Of a stretch of 64,000 bases of DNA, positions 35,845-44,953 are shown one piece after another. The notes beneath the pieces were generated by a model that worked only from the letters and a program-made list of their open reading frames with translations, was not told the DNA's origin and made no database searches. Position 1 is the first letter of the stretch; each line of letters opens with the position of its first letter. Origin of the DNA: Rufibacter tibetensis (GTDB lineage Bacteria; Bacteroidota; Bacteroidia; Cytophagales; Hymenobacteraceae); NCBI RefSeq assembly GCF_001310085.1, contig NZ_CP012643.1:3703501-3767500 (forward strand). Direction: 5' to 3'. A program made the translations under genes and the position numbers.

Positions 35845-37233
35845 TTATAGGTTCACGGGCTTCATTTTAGGAACTAAAGACTTCATCACAAGCCAGGCTG
35901 TCATATAGGCTACAGCACAGAATGCGAACATGATTGTGTAGCCCGTCTCTATGTGGCCCAGTTTGTCATAATGGTCAAACAGGTAACCACCTACTTTGGT
36001 CACGACCACGCCGCCAATACCGCCGGCCATTCCTCCAATACCCGTCACTGAGGCAACGGTTTTCTTCGGGAACATGTCTGACACAGTGGTGAAGATGTTC
36101 GCGCTCCAGGCCTGGTGCGCAGAGGCGCCAACCCCGATCAGGATTACCGGGAACCAGAAACTGATATCACCTAAAGGCTGTGCCGCCAACACGACCAAAG
36201 GGAAAAGCGCAATCACAAACATGGCACGCATCCGTCCTTCGTATGGATTGTAGCCTTTCTTGATGAAATACATGGGGAACCAACCCCCGAAGATACTACC
36301 CACCATGGTCATGCTATACAGCACACTTAAAGGAAGCATTACTTCTGTACCAGTGAGGCCGTACTGTGCTTTCAGGTAAGCAGGTAACCAGAAAAGGAAA
36401 AACCACCATACCCCATCGGTCATGAACTTCCCGAAAACGAAGGCCCAGGTTTGCTTGAATTTAAGCAGGCTGAACCAGGAAACTTTCTCCGCTGCAGCAG
36501 GGGCGTCTTGCTCCAGAACCGGTTCGCTGTCACTGGTGATGTAGGCTCTCTCAGGGGCCGACATTCTTTTCTGTTTTTCAGGCGTTTCATAGAAAATAAA
36601 CCAGAAGAACAGCCACAGGAACCCAACGGCCCCAATAATAAAGAAGGTGTATTCCCAACCTAAGTGCGAGGCAATCCAGGGAACAGTTAAGGGGGCAAGG
36701 ATAGCTCCTACGTTAGAACCGGAGTTGAAGATACCGGTGGCCAGCGAGCGCTCTTTCTTAGGGAAGTATTCTGCCGTGGCCTTGATAGCCGCCGGAAAGT
36801 TACCAGATTCCCCAAAACCCAGGAAAGCCCTGGCTACCATGAAACCCAGCACGGATACGGAGAGGCCGGTAAACCCAATGGTAGTGAATATCGGACTTAC
36901 GGCTCTGCCCAGGGGCTCGGCGTACGCGTGCAGGATAGCTGCTAATGACCAGATGATCAAGGCCCAGGCATACCCTGTTTTGGTGCCTAGTTTGTCAATG
37001 ATCCGGCCTGCGAACAGCATGGAAATGGCGTAGGTGAACTGGAATACCGCCGCAATGTTGGCGTAATCTGTGTTAGACCATCCGAATTTCTCCGCTAGCA
37101 GTGGCTGCAGCAGACTGAGTACCTGCCGGTCAAGGTAGTTGACCGTGGTGGCGAAAAACAGGAGGGCACAGATGGTCCACCTGTATCCCCCAATCTTTTC
37201 CTGAACAATGGCCGTTTGTGTGGTTTGTTGCAT
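35845..37233 (-). CDS. exuT: Hexuronate MFS transporter, ExuT-like
   Basis: Inner-membrane MFS transporter of the anion:cation symporter (ACS) group, 462 residues with about 12 hydrophobic segments. The start reads GGYRWTICALLFFATTVNYL, with the family loop YLDRQVLSLLQPLLAEKFGW after it. The segment ARAFLGFGESGNFPAAIKAT is characteristic of hexuronate transporters. It would import galacturonate or glucuronate released in the periplasm. It is the distal gene of the minus-strand operon, 36 bp after kdgA, and is followed by a terminator. Confidence 0.93.
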   Translation of the reverse strand: MQQTTQTAIVQEKIGGYRWTICALLFFATTVNYLDRQVLSLLQPLLAEKFGWSNTDYANIAAVFQFTYAISMLFAGRIIDKLGTKTGYAWALIIWSLAAILHAYAEPLGRAVSPIFTTIGFTGLSVSVLGFMVARAFLGFGESGNFPAAIKATAEYFPKKERSLATGIFNSGSNVGAILAPLTVPWIASHLGWEYTFFIIGAVGFLWLFFWFIFYETPEKQKRMSAPERAYITSDSEPVLEQDAPAAAEKVSWFSLLKFKQTWAFVFGKFMTDGVWWFFLFWLPAYLKAQYGLTGTEVMLPLSVLYSMTMVGSIFGGWFPMYFIKKGYNPYEGRMRAMFVIALFPLVVLAAQPLGDISFWFPVILIGVGASAHQAWSANIFTTVSDMFPKKTVASVTGIGGMAGGIGGVVVTKVGGYLFDHYDKLGHIETGYTIMFAFCAVAYMTAWLVMKSLVPKMKPVNL

Positions 37234-37269
37234 AGTGGAGTTTGTTTGTTAGTTTCTAAGAGGTTTGAT

Positions 37270-37929
37270 CTAAGAGCGGCTTACCTTTACCAAGCTCAAG
37301 GCTTGCTGCGTTATGTCATGTAACTGGTCATATTGCTGGCCAGAAAGAATGTCTTTGCTGATGAGCTTGCTGCCCATGCCCACCGCACAAACACCCGCCT
37401 TAAACCAGGTTCTAATGTTTTCTTCTTCCATTTCCACGCCCCCGGTTGGAATGAATAACTGACCAGGGAACAATTCTTTGATAGAAGAAAGGAAAGCCGG
37501 CCCCAAGATATTTGCTGGGAAGAGCTTGATAAGCGCTGCCTTCGCCTGTTGGGCTACGTGGATCTCGGTAGGGGTGAAGCAGCCCGGGATCCAAAGCAAA
37601 CCTGCTTCGTGCACCAGATTACCTACTTGTGCGTCTACAATAGGAGCCACCACGTAGTCAGCGCCGGCTTTCAGGAAGTCGTTGGCCTGTTGTACGGTCT
37701 TGATGGTGCCTATGCCCAAGTGCAGGTCTTCGTACGATTTAAGCTCATTTTTCAGAAACGTAAAGTTTTCTAACGCAGCAGCTCCGCGGTTGGTGTACTC
37801 CAACGTTCTCACGCCTGCCTTGTACAGGGTTTTGATGATCTCCAAGCTCACTTCGGGGCTTTCATAGAAAAACAAAGGCAGAAGGGCTTGGTTAACAATC
37901 GCCTGAAGGGCAGTATCTTTAGTTGGCAT
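37270..37929 (-). CDS. kdgA: 2-keto-3-deoxy-6-phosphogluconate aldolase
   Basis: Cleaves KDPG to pyruvate and glyceraldehyde-3-phosphate. I prefer the ATG at 37929 (219 residues, MPTKDTALQAIVNQ), since the upstream ATG at 37950 lies deeper within kdgK. The Schiff-base lysine is in IKLFPANILG, the catalytic Glu is in LEYTNRGAAA, and GIGTIKTVQQANDFLKAGAD is the phosphate-side helix. It overlaps the kdgK stop by 11 bp, which points to translational coupling. The bifunctional name (KDPG/4-hydroxy-2-oxoglutarate aldolase) also applies. Confidence 0.93.
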   Translation of the reverse strand: MPTKDTALQAIVNQALLPLFFYESPEVSLEIIKTLYKAGVRTLEYTNRGAAALENFTFLKNELKSYEDLHLGIGTIKTVQQANDFLKAGADYVVAPIVDAQVGNLVHEAGLLWIPGCFTPTEIHVAQQAKAALIKLFPANILGPAFLSSIKELFPGQLFIPTGGVEMEEENIRTWFKAGVCAVGMGSKLISKDILSGQQYDQLHDITQQALSLVKVSRS

Positions 37930-38947
37930 ATTCTCTAATAGTTTCTTCAATCTCGGCTACCGTGGTGGTGGTTGCGTCGCTCTCAATGAATAATTTCTTG
38001 AAGGCTGCCGCGGTGGCAAACTCCAGCGTTTCCTTAGGAGACCGCTGGTGGTAGAACCCGTAAATCAACCCACCCATGAAGCAGTCGCCGCTGCCTACTT
38101 TGTCCAGGATCTGGTCTACCACATATTCTTGGGAAACATGCAGTTCGCCTTGCGTGTACAAGGTGGTAAAATAGCGGATGCCTTTTGTTCCATGATCAAA
38201 ACGGAAGGTGTTGGCTACTATTTTACATTTAGGGAATTCTTTCAGGATGGCTTCTGAGGTGAGCGTGGCATGCTGTAACAGCTTTTCTTTCTCAATATCA
38301 GCTACAAGTTCTTCCTGCAGCGGCATGCCCAACATCTTGTTAGCGGCCCATACATTGCCCATGATCAGGTCACAATAAGTAGCCAACGCTGGCATCACCT
38401 CTACCGGATCTTTGCCGTACTTCCACAGCTTGGCGCGGTAGTTCAAATCCAGGGAAATGAAGATGTTCCGCTCTGAGGCCGCTTTCAGGGCTTCTTCACA
38501 AACATCGGCCACGTTCTGGTTGATAGCGGGGCAGATGGCACTGAAATGGAACCAGCTCACGCCTTCAAAAACGGCATCCCAGTTGATGGTGCCGGGCGTC
38601 AGATCGGCGTACGCCGAACCTGCGCGGTCATAGATGACACCGGCGTTTTTGAGGTCTTTTCCCTTAGGAAGGTAGTAAAGCCCCACGCGTTCGCCCTGCA
38701 TCACTACCGGGCTGGTGTCGATCTGCCGGTCCTGCATGTAACCTATCAACTGCTCTGAGATGAAGTTCTCAGGCAGCGCCGTCAGGTACGCCGAGGGAAC
38801 GCCCCAAAGCGCGAGGGCTGTGGCCACGTTCAGTTCAGCACCGCCTACGAAGAACGGCAGCTTGTTTTCGCCGAGCCACTGGCCGTCGCCATCGGGGCAG
38901 ATTCTCAGGAGCAGTTCTCCAAACGATAAGACTTTCCCTGCAGCCAT
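37919..38947 (-). CDS. kdgK: 2-keto-3-deoxygluconate kinase
   Basis: PfkB-family sugar kinase that phosphorylates KDG to KDPG. The 342-residue protein has the N-terminal FGELLLRICPDGDGQWL and GGAELNVATALALWGVPSAY segments. The C-terminal anion hole is VGSGDCFMGGLIYGF, where the catalytic Asp is in the GSGD motif (GAGD in most relatives). The sugar-side residues are consistent with KDG. It lies 3 bp from the uxaC stop and overlaps kdgA, so it is tightly packed in the operon. Confidence 0.94.
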   Translation of the reverse strand: MAAGKVLSFGELLLRICPDGDGQWLGENKLPFFVGGAELNVATALALWGVPSAYLTALPENFISEQLIGYMQDRQIDTSPVVMQGERVGLYYLPKGKDLKNAGVIYDRAGSAYADLTPGTINWDAVFEGVSWFHFSAICPAINQNVADVCEEALKAASERNIFISLDLNYRAKLWKYGKDPVEVMPALATYCDLIMGNVWAANKMLGMPLQEELVADIEKEKLLQHATLTSEAILKEFPKCKIVANTFRFDHGTKGIRYFTTLYTQGELHVSQEYVVDQILDKVGSGDCFMGGLIYGFYHQRSPKETLEFATAAAFKKLFIESDATTTTVAEIEETIREYAN

Positions 38948-38950
38948 GGC

Positions 38951-40348
38951 TTAGAAGTTGAAGTAGTTTTTAGCGTTATTGTAGCAGATGTTCTCCACCA
39001 TTTGGCCTAACCAAGCCATTTCAGAAGCTGGCAGTTCGCCGTTCTCCACGTCATTGCCCAGCATATTGCACAGAATTCTTCTGAAATACTCATGGCGCGG
39101 GTAGGAGAGGAAGCTGCGGGAGTCGGTCAACATCCCTACGAAGCGGCTCAGTAAGCCCATGTTGGAAAGTGCGTTCATTTGCTCTTCCATACCTTGTTTC
39201 TGATCCAGGAACCACCAGGCCGATCCGTACTGGATTTTACCCGGCGTACTACCGTCGTTGAAATTCCCAATCATAGTAGCGTACAGCTCATTCTGGCTCG
39301 GGTTCAGGTTGTACAGTATAGTTTTGGCCAGTTGGTTGGAGTTGTCCAGCTTATCCATGAAGCGGGACAGCGGACGGGCTACGTCAAAATCACCAATGGA
39401 GTCAAACCCGGTATCAGCGCCTAGTTCACGCATCATGCGGGTGTTATTGTTGCGGAGCGCACCTAAGTGGAACTGTTGGGTCCAGCCTTTGGCGTGGTCC
39501 ATCAACGCCAACTCAATCAGCATGGCTGATTTGAATTTCAGTACCTCGTCTTGCGTCAGCGCCTGTTTCTGCAGTGCTTTCTCAAAAATCTGGGCAATCT
39601 CCTGGTCGGTGTATTCTTCGGTGTAGATGGTTTCCAAACCGTGGTCAGACAAGCGTCCGCCCTGGGCGTGGAAGAAGTCGTGGCTTTGCTGAAGCGCCTC
39701 TAACAGGTTCTGGTAACTTCCGATGGAAACGCCAGAGGCGGCTTCCAGTTTCTGCAGGTACGTTAAATATCCCGCGTCCTCAATGGCCATGGCCTTATCT
39801 GGACGGAAGGTTGGCAGCACTTTGATGCCGAAGTCATCAGCGGCAATCTTCTGGTGGTGCTCCAGGCTATCAATTGGGTCATCGGTGGTGCAGATGGTCA
39901 CCACGTTCATCTTCTTCAGGATGCCGCGCACGCTGAACTCAGGCGTTTGCAGCATGGCGGTAGCGGCGTCATAGATTTCACGGGCGCTCTCCGGGTTCAG
40001 AACCTTCTCAATCCCGAACGGTCTTTTCAGCTCCATGTGGGTCCAATGGTACAAAGGATTCCGCATGGTGTAAGGAACGGTCTGGGCCCACTTCTCAAAC
40101 TTCTCGTAGTCGTCGGCATCGCCGGTGCAGAACCGCTCTGGAATGCCGTTGGTCCGCATGGCACGCCACTTGTAATGGTCGCCCTCCAGCCAGATTTGGG
40201 TCAGGTTCTTGAAAGTTCTATCGTTAGCTATGTCCTCCGGGTTCAGGTGGCAGTGGTAGTCAATGATGGGCATGTGTTTGGCATGCTCATGATACAACGT
40301 CTGGGCCGTCTTGGTCTGGAGTAAGAAGTTATCGTCTAAAAATGACAT
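38951..40348 (-). CDS. uxaC: Glucuronate/galacturonate isomerase
   Basis: Isomerises D-galacturonate to tagaturonate (and glucuronate to fructuronate). The 465-residue protein has the family start FLLQTKTAQTLYHEHAKHMP, then IIDYHCHLNPEDIANDRTF, and near the end SYPRHEYFRRILCNMLG. Amidohydrolase-like TIM-barrel features are present. It is in the operon between kdgK (3-bp gap) and uxaB (159-bp gap with a hairpin). Confidence 0.95.
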   Translation of the reverse strand: MSFLDDNFLLQTKTAQTLYHEHAKHMPIIDYHCHLNPEDIANDRTFKNLTQIWLEGDHYKWRAMRTNGIPERFCTGDADDYEKFEKWAQTVPYTMRNPLYHWTHMELKRPFGIEKVLNPESAREIYDAATAMLQTPEFSVRGILKKMNVVTICTTDDPIDSLEHHQKIAADDFGIKVLPTFRPDKAMAIEDAGYLTYLQKLEAASGVSIGSYQNLLEALQQSHDFFHAQGGRLSDHGLETIYTEEYTDQEIAQIFEKALQKQALTQDEVLKFKSAMLIELALMDHAKGWTQQFHLGALRNNNTRMMRELGADTGFDSIGDFDVARPLSRFMDKLDNSNQLAKTILYNLNPSQNELYATMIGNFNDGSTPGKIQYGSAWWFLDQKQGMEEQMNALSNMGLLSRFVGMLTDSRSFLSYPRHEYFRRILCNMLGNDVENGELPASEMAWLGQMVENICYNNAKNYFNF

Positions 40349-40378
40349 GTACTTGGCGTGATTTTATGTTGGTGAAAA

Positions 40379-40418
40379 GAAAAGCGAGGGTGTTCAAAGA
40401 TTAACGCCCTTGCTTTTC
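40379..40418 (-). terminator. Hairpin in the uxaB-uxaC spacer
   Basis: GAAAAGCGAGGGTGTT (40379-40394) pairs with AACGCCCTTGCTTTTC (40403-40418) with two wobbles, 16-bp stem and 8-base loop, followed on the minus strand by a modest T-rich run. It could stop part of the transcription after uxaB and so set the uxaC-kdgK-kdgA-exuT level. Confidence 0.6.
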
Positions 40419-40507
40419 AAGGTGATTTGGTGAAAATAGGTCAAAAACAGATAGGCGCAACCTTAGGCCAGCTGTTTCTGACATGAATGAGCCAGATTTA
40501 ATCGCCT

Positions 40508-41932
40508 TTAGGCTGTTTTAAGCTGCTCCTGGCTTTGAAAGGCTTCCAGTTCTTTGGTTACCAGTGCCTGTAAACCTTCTACTTGCGTGAGGTCGGTTCC
40601 CCAGAAATCCTGGTTGGACAACACTGCCTGTACGGTTTCCTTGGCAGATCCTTTTTGCCAAGCTGCTTTGAAGAAGTCCAGTACTTCTGGCGTGTCATTC
40701 AATGGAATCTGCTCGCCGTTGTACTCTCCTTTGTAGAACAGGATTAAAGCAGCAAGAGAGCGGAGTAAACGCTGTGGCAACTGGCCTTTACGTTTGTGGT
40801 ACTCCAGCACTGAAGGCAATACCCGCACCTTGTATTTAGACACGGAGTTCAGGGAAATGGAAAGCAGTTCGTGGTGGATAAACGGGTTCTGGAAACGCTC
40901 AATCACATCCTTCGCGAACTGGTTTAGTTCTTCTGCAGAAAGATCAAGGGTTGGGATGATTTCCTCAAAAATGGCTTCCTTGATGAAGGTACCTGCGGTT
41001 TCGTCATCTACTGATTCACGCACGGTGCGCAAGCCTTGCAGGTAGGCTACTGGTACCAATGCAGTGTGGGCGCCGTTCAGGATGCGCACTTTACGGGTTC
41101 TGTAAGGGGTCAGGTCGTCTACAAACTTCACCTGCAAACCAGCTTGCTCGGTTGGTAAGGCCTTAGCCACTGATTCTGGTGCTTCAATCACCCATAAGTG
41201 GAACGGCTCAGCCTTTACTACCAGGGTGTCTTCAAAGCCCAGTTCCTGCTGAATTTCTTTGATCGTATCCTTCGGGAAGCCCGGTACAATGCGGTCTACC
41301 AAGGTGTTGCAGAAGATGGTGTCGTTTTGGATCCAGTTGGTGAAATCGGCCGTTAAATTCCAGTGCTCTGCAAACTGCAGCACAGTAGTGCGCAGGTTCT
41401 CGCCATTTTTATCAATCAGTTCACACGGGATAATAGTCAAAGCTTTGTCCTGGGCGCCGTTGAAATGCGTAAAACGACGATACAGCAAGGCCGTTAATTT
41501 TCCGGGGAAAGAGTTGGGCGTGGTCTCAAAAGAAGCATCGGCGGGATCAAACGCGATACCAGCCTCTGTGGTGTTGGAGATGACAAACTCCAGGTCTGGG
41601 TTTTCTCCCAATTGCAGGTACTGCTCATAGTCAGCGTAAGGGCTATGGGAGTTGTTTACGCAGGTAATCAACCGTTTTTCCTGCACCGTCTGGCCTTCCT
41701 GAATACCTTCCAGTACCACATGGTACAGGCCGTCCTGCTGATTTAACAACTGGTAGATGCCCTTGTCCAGCGGCTGAATGATTTCCACGTTCCCGTTAAA
41801 GTCGGTTTTTTCGTTTAGGAGATCAATCATCCAATCCACGAAGCCCCGCAGGAAGTTTCCTTCGCCAAACTGTATTACTTTGGTGGGTCTGCTTTGCGAG
41901 ATCTGGGCGGTATTTCGGTTGAGTGGTTGCAT
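40508..41932 (-). CDS. uxaB: Tagaturonate reductase (altronate oxidoreductase)
   Basis: NADH-dependent reduction of tagaturonate to altronate. The 474-residue protein is of the polyol dehydrogenase family: dinucleotide segment VIQFGEGNFLRGFVDWMIDL near residue 19, catalytic region with NGAHTALVPVAYLQG, and the rest helical. UxuB (fructuronate reductase) is the alternative. The presence of UxaC and the pectin context favour UxaB. The next enzyme, UxaA, is not encoded in this window. Confidence 0.92.
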   Translation of the reverse strand: MQPLNRNTAQISQSRPTKVIQFGEGNFLRGFVDWMIDLLNEKTDFNGNVEIIQPLDKGIYQLLNQQDGLYHVVLEGIQEGQTVQEKRLITCVNNSHSPYADYEQYLQLGENPDLEFVISNTTEAGIAFDPADASFETTPNSFPGKLTALLYRRFTHFNGAQDKALTIIPCELIDKNGENLRTTVLQFAEHWNLTADFTNWIQNDTIFCNTLVDRIVPGFPKDTIKEIQQELGFEDTLVVKAEPFHLWVIEAPESVAKALPTEQAGLQVKFVDDLTPYRTRKVRILNGAHTALVPVAYLQGLRTVRESVDDETAGTFIKEAIFEEIIPTLDLSAEELNQFAKDVIERFQNPFIHHELLSISLNSVSKYKVRVLPSVLEYHKRKGQLPQRLLRSLAALILFYKGEYNGEQIPLNDTPEVLDFFKAAWQKGSAKETVQAVLSNQDFWGTDLTQVEGLQALVTKELEAFQSQEQLKTA

Positions 41933-42000
41933 GGAGTAAATCTTATTGTTTAAGTAATGTTTTTATATTATAAGGCAAAAAACAGAGGATGATTTTTAAT

Positions 42001-43047
42001 TTATTTGGGCTGCCGGAGGGTTGAGCCCCTGACGATGAGTTCTGGTTTTAGAACCGTTTTCTGCGGAACCAATTTTTTGTCACCGGACTTGAAATGCTCA
42101 AAGAAAAGTTCGGCGGTGATGCGGCCCATGGTTAAACTGAACTGGTCCACGGTGGTGAGGGTGGGGTCTGAGAAGGAGGTAAACGGTTCGTTCCCGAAAC
42201 CTGCCAGCGCAATCTCCTGCGGTATCTGGATTTTCCGTTCTTTCAGTACTTGCATGGCTCCCATGGCACCGTAGTCAGAGGCTGAGAACACCGCGTCTGG
42301 CTTTAGTTCCAACTCCAGCAGTTTTTCCATGCTAGCCCGTCCGTCTTCCAGTTGCAGGTTGCTCTTGATTACCAGTTCCTCTTCAAAAGGAAGCCCAAAG
42401 TCGCGAAGAGCATCGGTGTACCCACGCAGACGTTCCTTGAAAACGCTTACCTTTTTGGGACTGGTGAAGTGAGCAATACGCCGGCAACCTTGCTGAATGA
42501 GGTGCTCCACAACCTTGTAGGCGCCCAGGTAATCGTCAATAACTACCTGGCTTACCTCTAAGGCATCGGTAGTACGGTCAAACAAGACCAGCGGAATCCC
42601 TTTTTCCTGCGGGCGTTTGTAGTGGTCAAAGTTATCGGTATTCTTGCCAACAGAGGCGATGATTCCGTCTACACGGGCGCTGAGCAGTGCATCAATGGTT
42701 TGCACCTCTTTCTCATAGTTGTCATATGACTGGCAGATGATGACCTTGTAGTTCAGCTTGTTCGCGATCTCCTCAATTCCACGCACCACAGAGGCAAAGA
42801 AGGCACGGTCAGCCGTAGGCACAATAATGCCAATGATGTGGCTTTTGCCATTTCTTAGCGCAGCCGCAATATTATTAGGCTGATAGTTCAGCTGCTTGGC
42901 TGCCTTCAAAACTGCTTTTTTGGTGATCTCACTGATCCTGGGGTTGTCATTCAACGCCCTGGATACAGTGGATGCCGTGATATTGAGTTTCTCCGCAATG
43001 TGGTGAATGGTCACCTTTGGTTTACCCGCCATATTGTTGTTCGCCAT
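42001..43047 (-). CDS. LacI-family transcriptional regulator of the pectin/galacturonate region
   Basis: A 348-residue repressor-type regulator. The N-terminal HTH is VTIHHIAEKLNITASTVSRA followed by LNDNPRISEITKKAVL and the hinge helix, and the ligand-binding core starts HIIGIIVPTADRAFFASVVR. The ATG at 43047 follows a purine-rich AAAAGAGGG. It is embedded in the operon of kduI, kduD, uxaB and uxaC. Four candidate operators with core AATCGNTTG lie near kduI and both SusC genes. The likely effector is a pathway intermediate such as KDG or a uronate; this is inference. No hybrid two-component or ECF regulator is found for this pectin locus. Confidence 0.93.
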   Translation of the reverse strand: MANNNMAGKPKVTIHHIAEKLNITASTVSRALNDNPRISEITKKAVLKAAKQLNYQPNNIAAALRNGKSHIIGIIVPTADRAFFASVVRGIEEIANKLNYKVIICQSYDNYEKEVQTIDALLSARVDGIIASVGKNTDNFDHYKRPQEKGIPLVLFDRTTDALEVSQVVIDDYLGAYKVVEHLIQQGCRRIAHFTSPKKVSVFKERLRGYTDALRDFGLPFEEELVIKSNLQLEDGRASMEKLLELELKPDAVFSASDYGAMGAMQVLKERKIQIPQEIALAGFGNEPFTSFSDPTLTTVDQFSLTMGRITAELFFEHFKSGDKKLVPQKTVLKPELIVRGSTLRQPK

Positions 43048-43092
43048 GTAGCTGCCCTCTTTTATCTTGTTTCTTCCAGTTGATTCTCGCCT

Positions 43093-43881
43093 CTATTGTT
43101 CGTTGCTGGGTTTTCCAATAGTGGCCAGAATGCCGCCGTCTACGTATATGATTTGCCCGTTTACAAAGTCGCTGGCTTTGCTGGAGAGAAACACAGTGGT
43201 TCCGGCCAGATCTTCAGGATCTCCCCAGCGCCCGGCCGGGGTACGGTGAATGATAAATTCATTGAAAGGATGGCCGTCTACTCTGATGGGGGCAGTCTGC
43301 TCGGTGGCAAAATAACCTGGTCCTATACCGTTTACCTGCACATTGTACCGTGCCCATTCGGTGGCCAGGTTTTTAGTGAGCATTTTCAGACCGCCTTTAG
43401 CGGCGGCGTAGGCGCTCACGGTGTCGCGGCCCAGTTCGCTCATCATAGAGCAGATGTTGATGATTTTACCTGCCCGGCGTTCTACCATGTACTTGCCTAC
43501 TTGCTTTGACATGATGAAAGGACCGGTAAGGTCCACGTCCAACACCTTCCGGAAGTCCGCCACTTCCATTTCTAATGCCGGGATGCGCTTGATCATACCC
43601 GCGTTGTTGACCAAGATGGCAATGGGGCCTACTTCCTGCTCTATGCGCGCAATGTTTTCTTTAGCTAATTCTTCGTTTGTGACGTCAAACAGGTAGCCTT
43701 TTACGTCTAGCCCTTCCTGGCGGTAGGTCTCCAGTGCTTTCTCCATTTTCTCTGGAGTATTGCCGTTTACTACCAATGTAGCACCAGCCTTACCTAAAGC
43801 GGTTGCCATAGCCATTCCCAATCCATGCGTGGCTCCGGTGACCAAAGCTACTTTTCCGGTTAAGTCAAATAGATGTGTCAT
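43093..43881 (-). CDS. kduD: 2-keto-3-deoxygluconate oxidoreductase (short-chain dehydrogenase)
   Basis: NAD(H)-dependent SDR that reduces 2,5-diketo-3-deoxygluconate (DKII) to KDG. The 262-residue protein has GATHGLGMAMATALGKAGAT as the nucleotide loop, NNAGMIKRIPALEM, catalytic Ser in NICSMMSELG and the YAAAKGG motif with Tyr and Lys. It is adjacent to kduI (4-bp gap), and together they process unsaturated galacturonate released by pectate lyase and GH105. Confidence 0.94.
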   Translation of the reverse strand: MTHLFDLTGKVALVTGATHGLGMAMATALGKAGATLVVNGNTPEKMEKALETYRQEGLDVKGYLFDVTNEELAKENIARIEQEVGPIAILVNNAGMIKRIPALEMEVADFRKVLDVDLTGPFIMSKQVGKYMVERRAGKIINICSMMSELGRDTVSAYAAAKGGLKMLTKNLATEWARYNVQVNGIGPGYFATEQTAPIRVDGHPFNEFIIHRTPAGRWGDPEDLAGTTVFLSSKASDFVNGQIIYVDGGILATIGKPSNEQ

Positions 43882-43885
43882 AGGG

Positions 43886-44728
43886 CTATTTAAGATCAGT
43901 GGTGGCTACTTTGTCCATGTCATTGTAATCCAGGTTCTCACCGGCCATGCCCCAAATGAAGGTATAGTTAGAAGTTCCGGCACCAGAGTGAATGGACCAG
44001 GGTGGGGAAAGGACTGCCTGCTGGTTCTGCACCCAGATATGGCGAGTTTCCTGCGGCTCGCCCAGAAAGTGGCACACCGTCTGGTCCTGGGGTACCTCAA
44101 AATAGAAGTAAGCCTCCATACGGCGGTCGTGGGTGTGGGCTGGCATGGTGTTCCAGACGCTACCGGTTTTCAATTCGGTTACACCCATCTGCAACTGGCA
44201 GGTTTCTACCACTGAGTTGATCAATACTTTTCTGATGGTTCTGGCATTTGCCGTTTCCGGGGTGCCTAATTCTACCGTCTCGGCTTCGCTTAGCTGAACC
44301 TTCTTGGTAGGGTATGTGTGGTGGGCCGGAGCAGAGTTGAAATAGAACCGGGTGTCGGCACCGTTAGGGGCAGGGTGGAAGAGAACCTCCTTTACGCCTT
44401 TACCTATGTATAAAGCCTCTTTGTTCTTTAGTGAAATTTCCTCACCGTCTACTGTAATAGTGCTGTCAGAGGAAACGTTGATAATGCCAATCTCCCGTCT
44501 GTCTAAGAAATTCTCTGAGCGCAGGGTAGGGAATGTATCCAGGCGTACAGGACCTTTTACTGGGTGCACTCCACCTACTATCAACCGGTCATACAAGGTG
44601 TAAGTCATTTGGATAGAATCTTCCTGGAAGAGGTTCTCAATCAAGAATTCCTGACGCACTTTTGTGGTGTCATAGCCCTTAAAATCTGAGGGGTGGATGG
44701 CATGCCGTGTTGTATGGTGTATGCTCAT
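43886..44728 (-). CDS. kduI: 5-keto-4-deoxyuronate isomerase
   Basis: Cupin-type enzyme that isomerises 5-keto-4-deoxyuronate (DKI) to DKII. The 280-residue protein has the usual length and the segments TRHAIHPSDFKGYDTTKVRQ, IGKGVKEVLFHPAPNG and the metal-ligand region TMPAHTHDRRMEAYFYF. It is the first gene of the minus-strand catabolic operon and divergent from the SusC gene at 45035. An operator and an exact -7 box stand before it. Confidence 0.95.
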   Translation of the reverse strand: MSIHHTTRHAIHPSDFKGYDTTKVRQEFLIENLFQEDSIQMTYTLYDRLIVGGVHPVKGPVRLDTFPTLRSENFLDRREIGIINVSSDSTITVDGEEISLKNKEALYIGKGVKEVLFHPAPNGADTRFYFNSAPAHHTYPTKKVQLSEAETVELGTPETANARTIRKVLINSVVETCQLQMGVTELKTGSVWNTMPAHTHDRRMEAYFYFEVPQDQTVCHFLGEPQETRHIWVQNQQAVLSPPWSIHSGAGTSNYTFIWGMAGENLDYNDMDKVATTDLK

Positions 44729-44746
44729 AGAATAGGGGTGAATGGT

Positions 44747-44767
44747 GTAATCGTTTGCGCAAATTAC
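44747..44767. promoter_or_regulatory. Candidate LacI operator before kduI
   Basis: GTAATCGTTTGCGCAAATTA contains the perfect 10-bp palindrome TTTGCGCAAA. It shares AATCGNTTGCGCA with the site at 44954. It abuts the -7 box of the minus-strand promoter, a good place for repression. Confidence 0.65.
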
Positions 44768-44774
44768 AAATTTA
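44767..44774 (-). promoter_or_regulatory. Candidate -7 box for the kduI operon
   Basis: Minus-strand TAAATTTG matches TAnnTTTG exactly, about 39 bp before the kduI ATG. No good -33 was found at normal spacing. The adjacent operator supports it. Confidence 0.4.
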
Positions 44775-44918
44775 TCAATCTGTTAGGCTATGTAAGTGAA
44801 AAAAAATATTGCACAAGTTGCATTAAGTCTTATTGCCTGCTTTGTTAACTAAATAAAAAATTGTTAATCACAGATGGATTCAGGAGTGTTCTTTGAAAAA
44901 CTGTCAAAAAAAGGATAG

Positions 44919-44927
44919 TATTTTTTG
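44919..44927 (+). promoter_or_regulatory. Alternative -7-like box upstream of the pectin SusC
   Basis: TATTTTTTG resembles the -7 element, with TTTG at 44892-44895 about 23 bp before it. It lies upstream of the operator at 44954, so repression there would act as a roadblock. The promoter overlapping the operator (44963-44997) is the competing proposal. Confidence 0.25.
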
Positions 44928-44953
44928 TGTTTGATTTTAATTAATAGTAAATA

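Noticed and set aside
39854-40324. 156-codon plus-strand frame within uxaC
   Set aside because: Shadow of a certain minus-strand gene in a tight operon.
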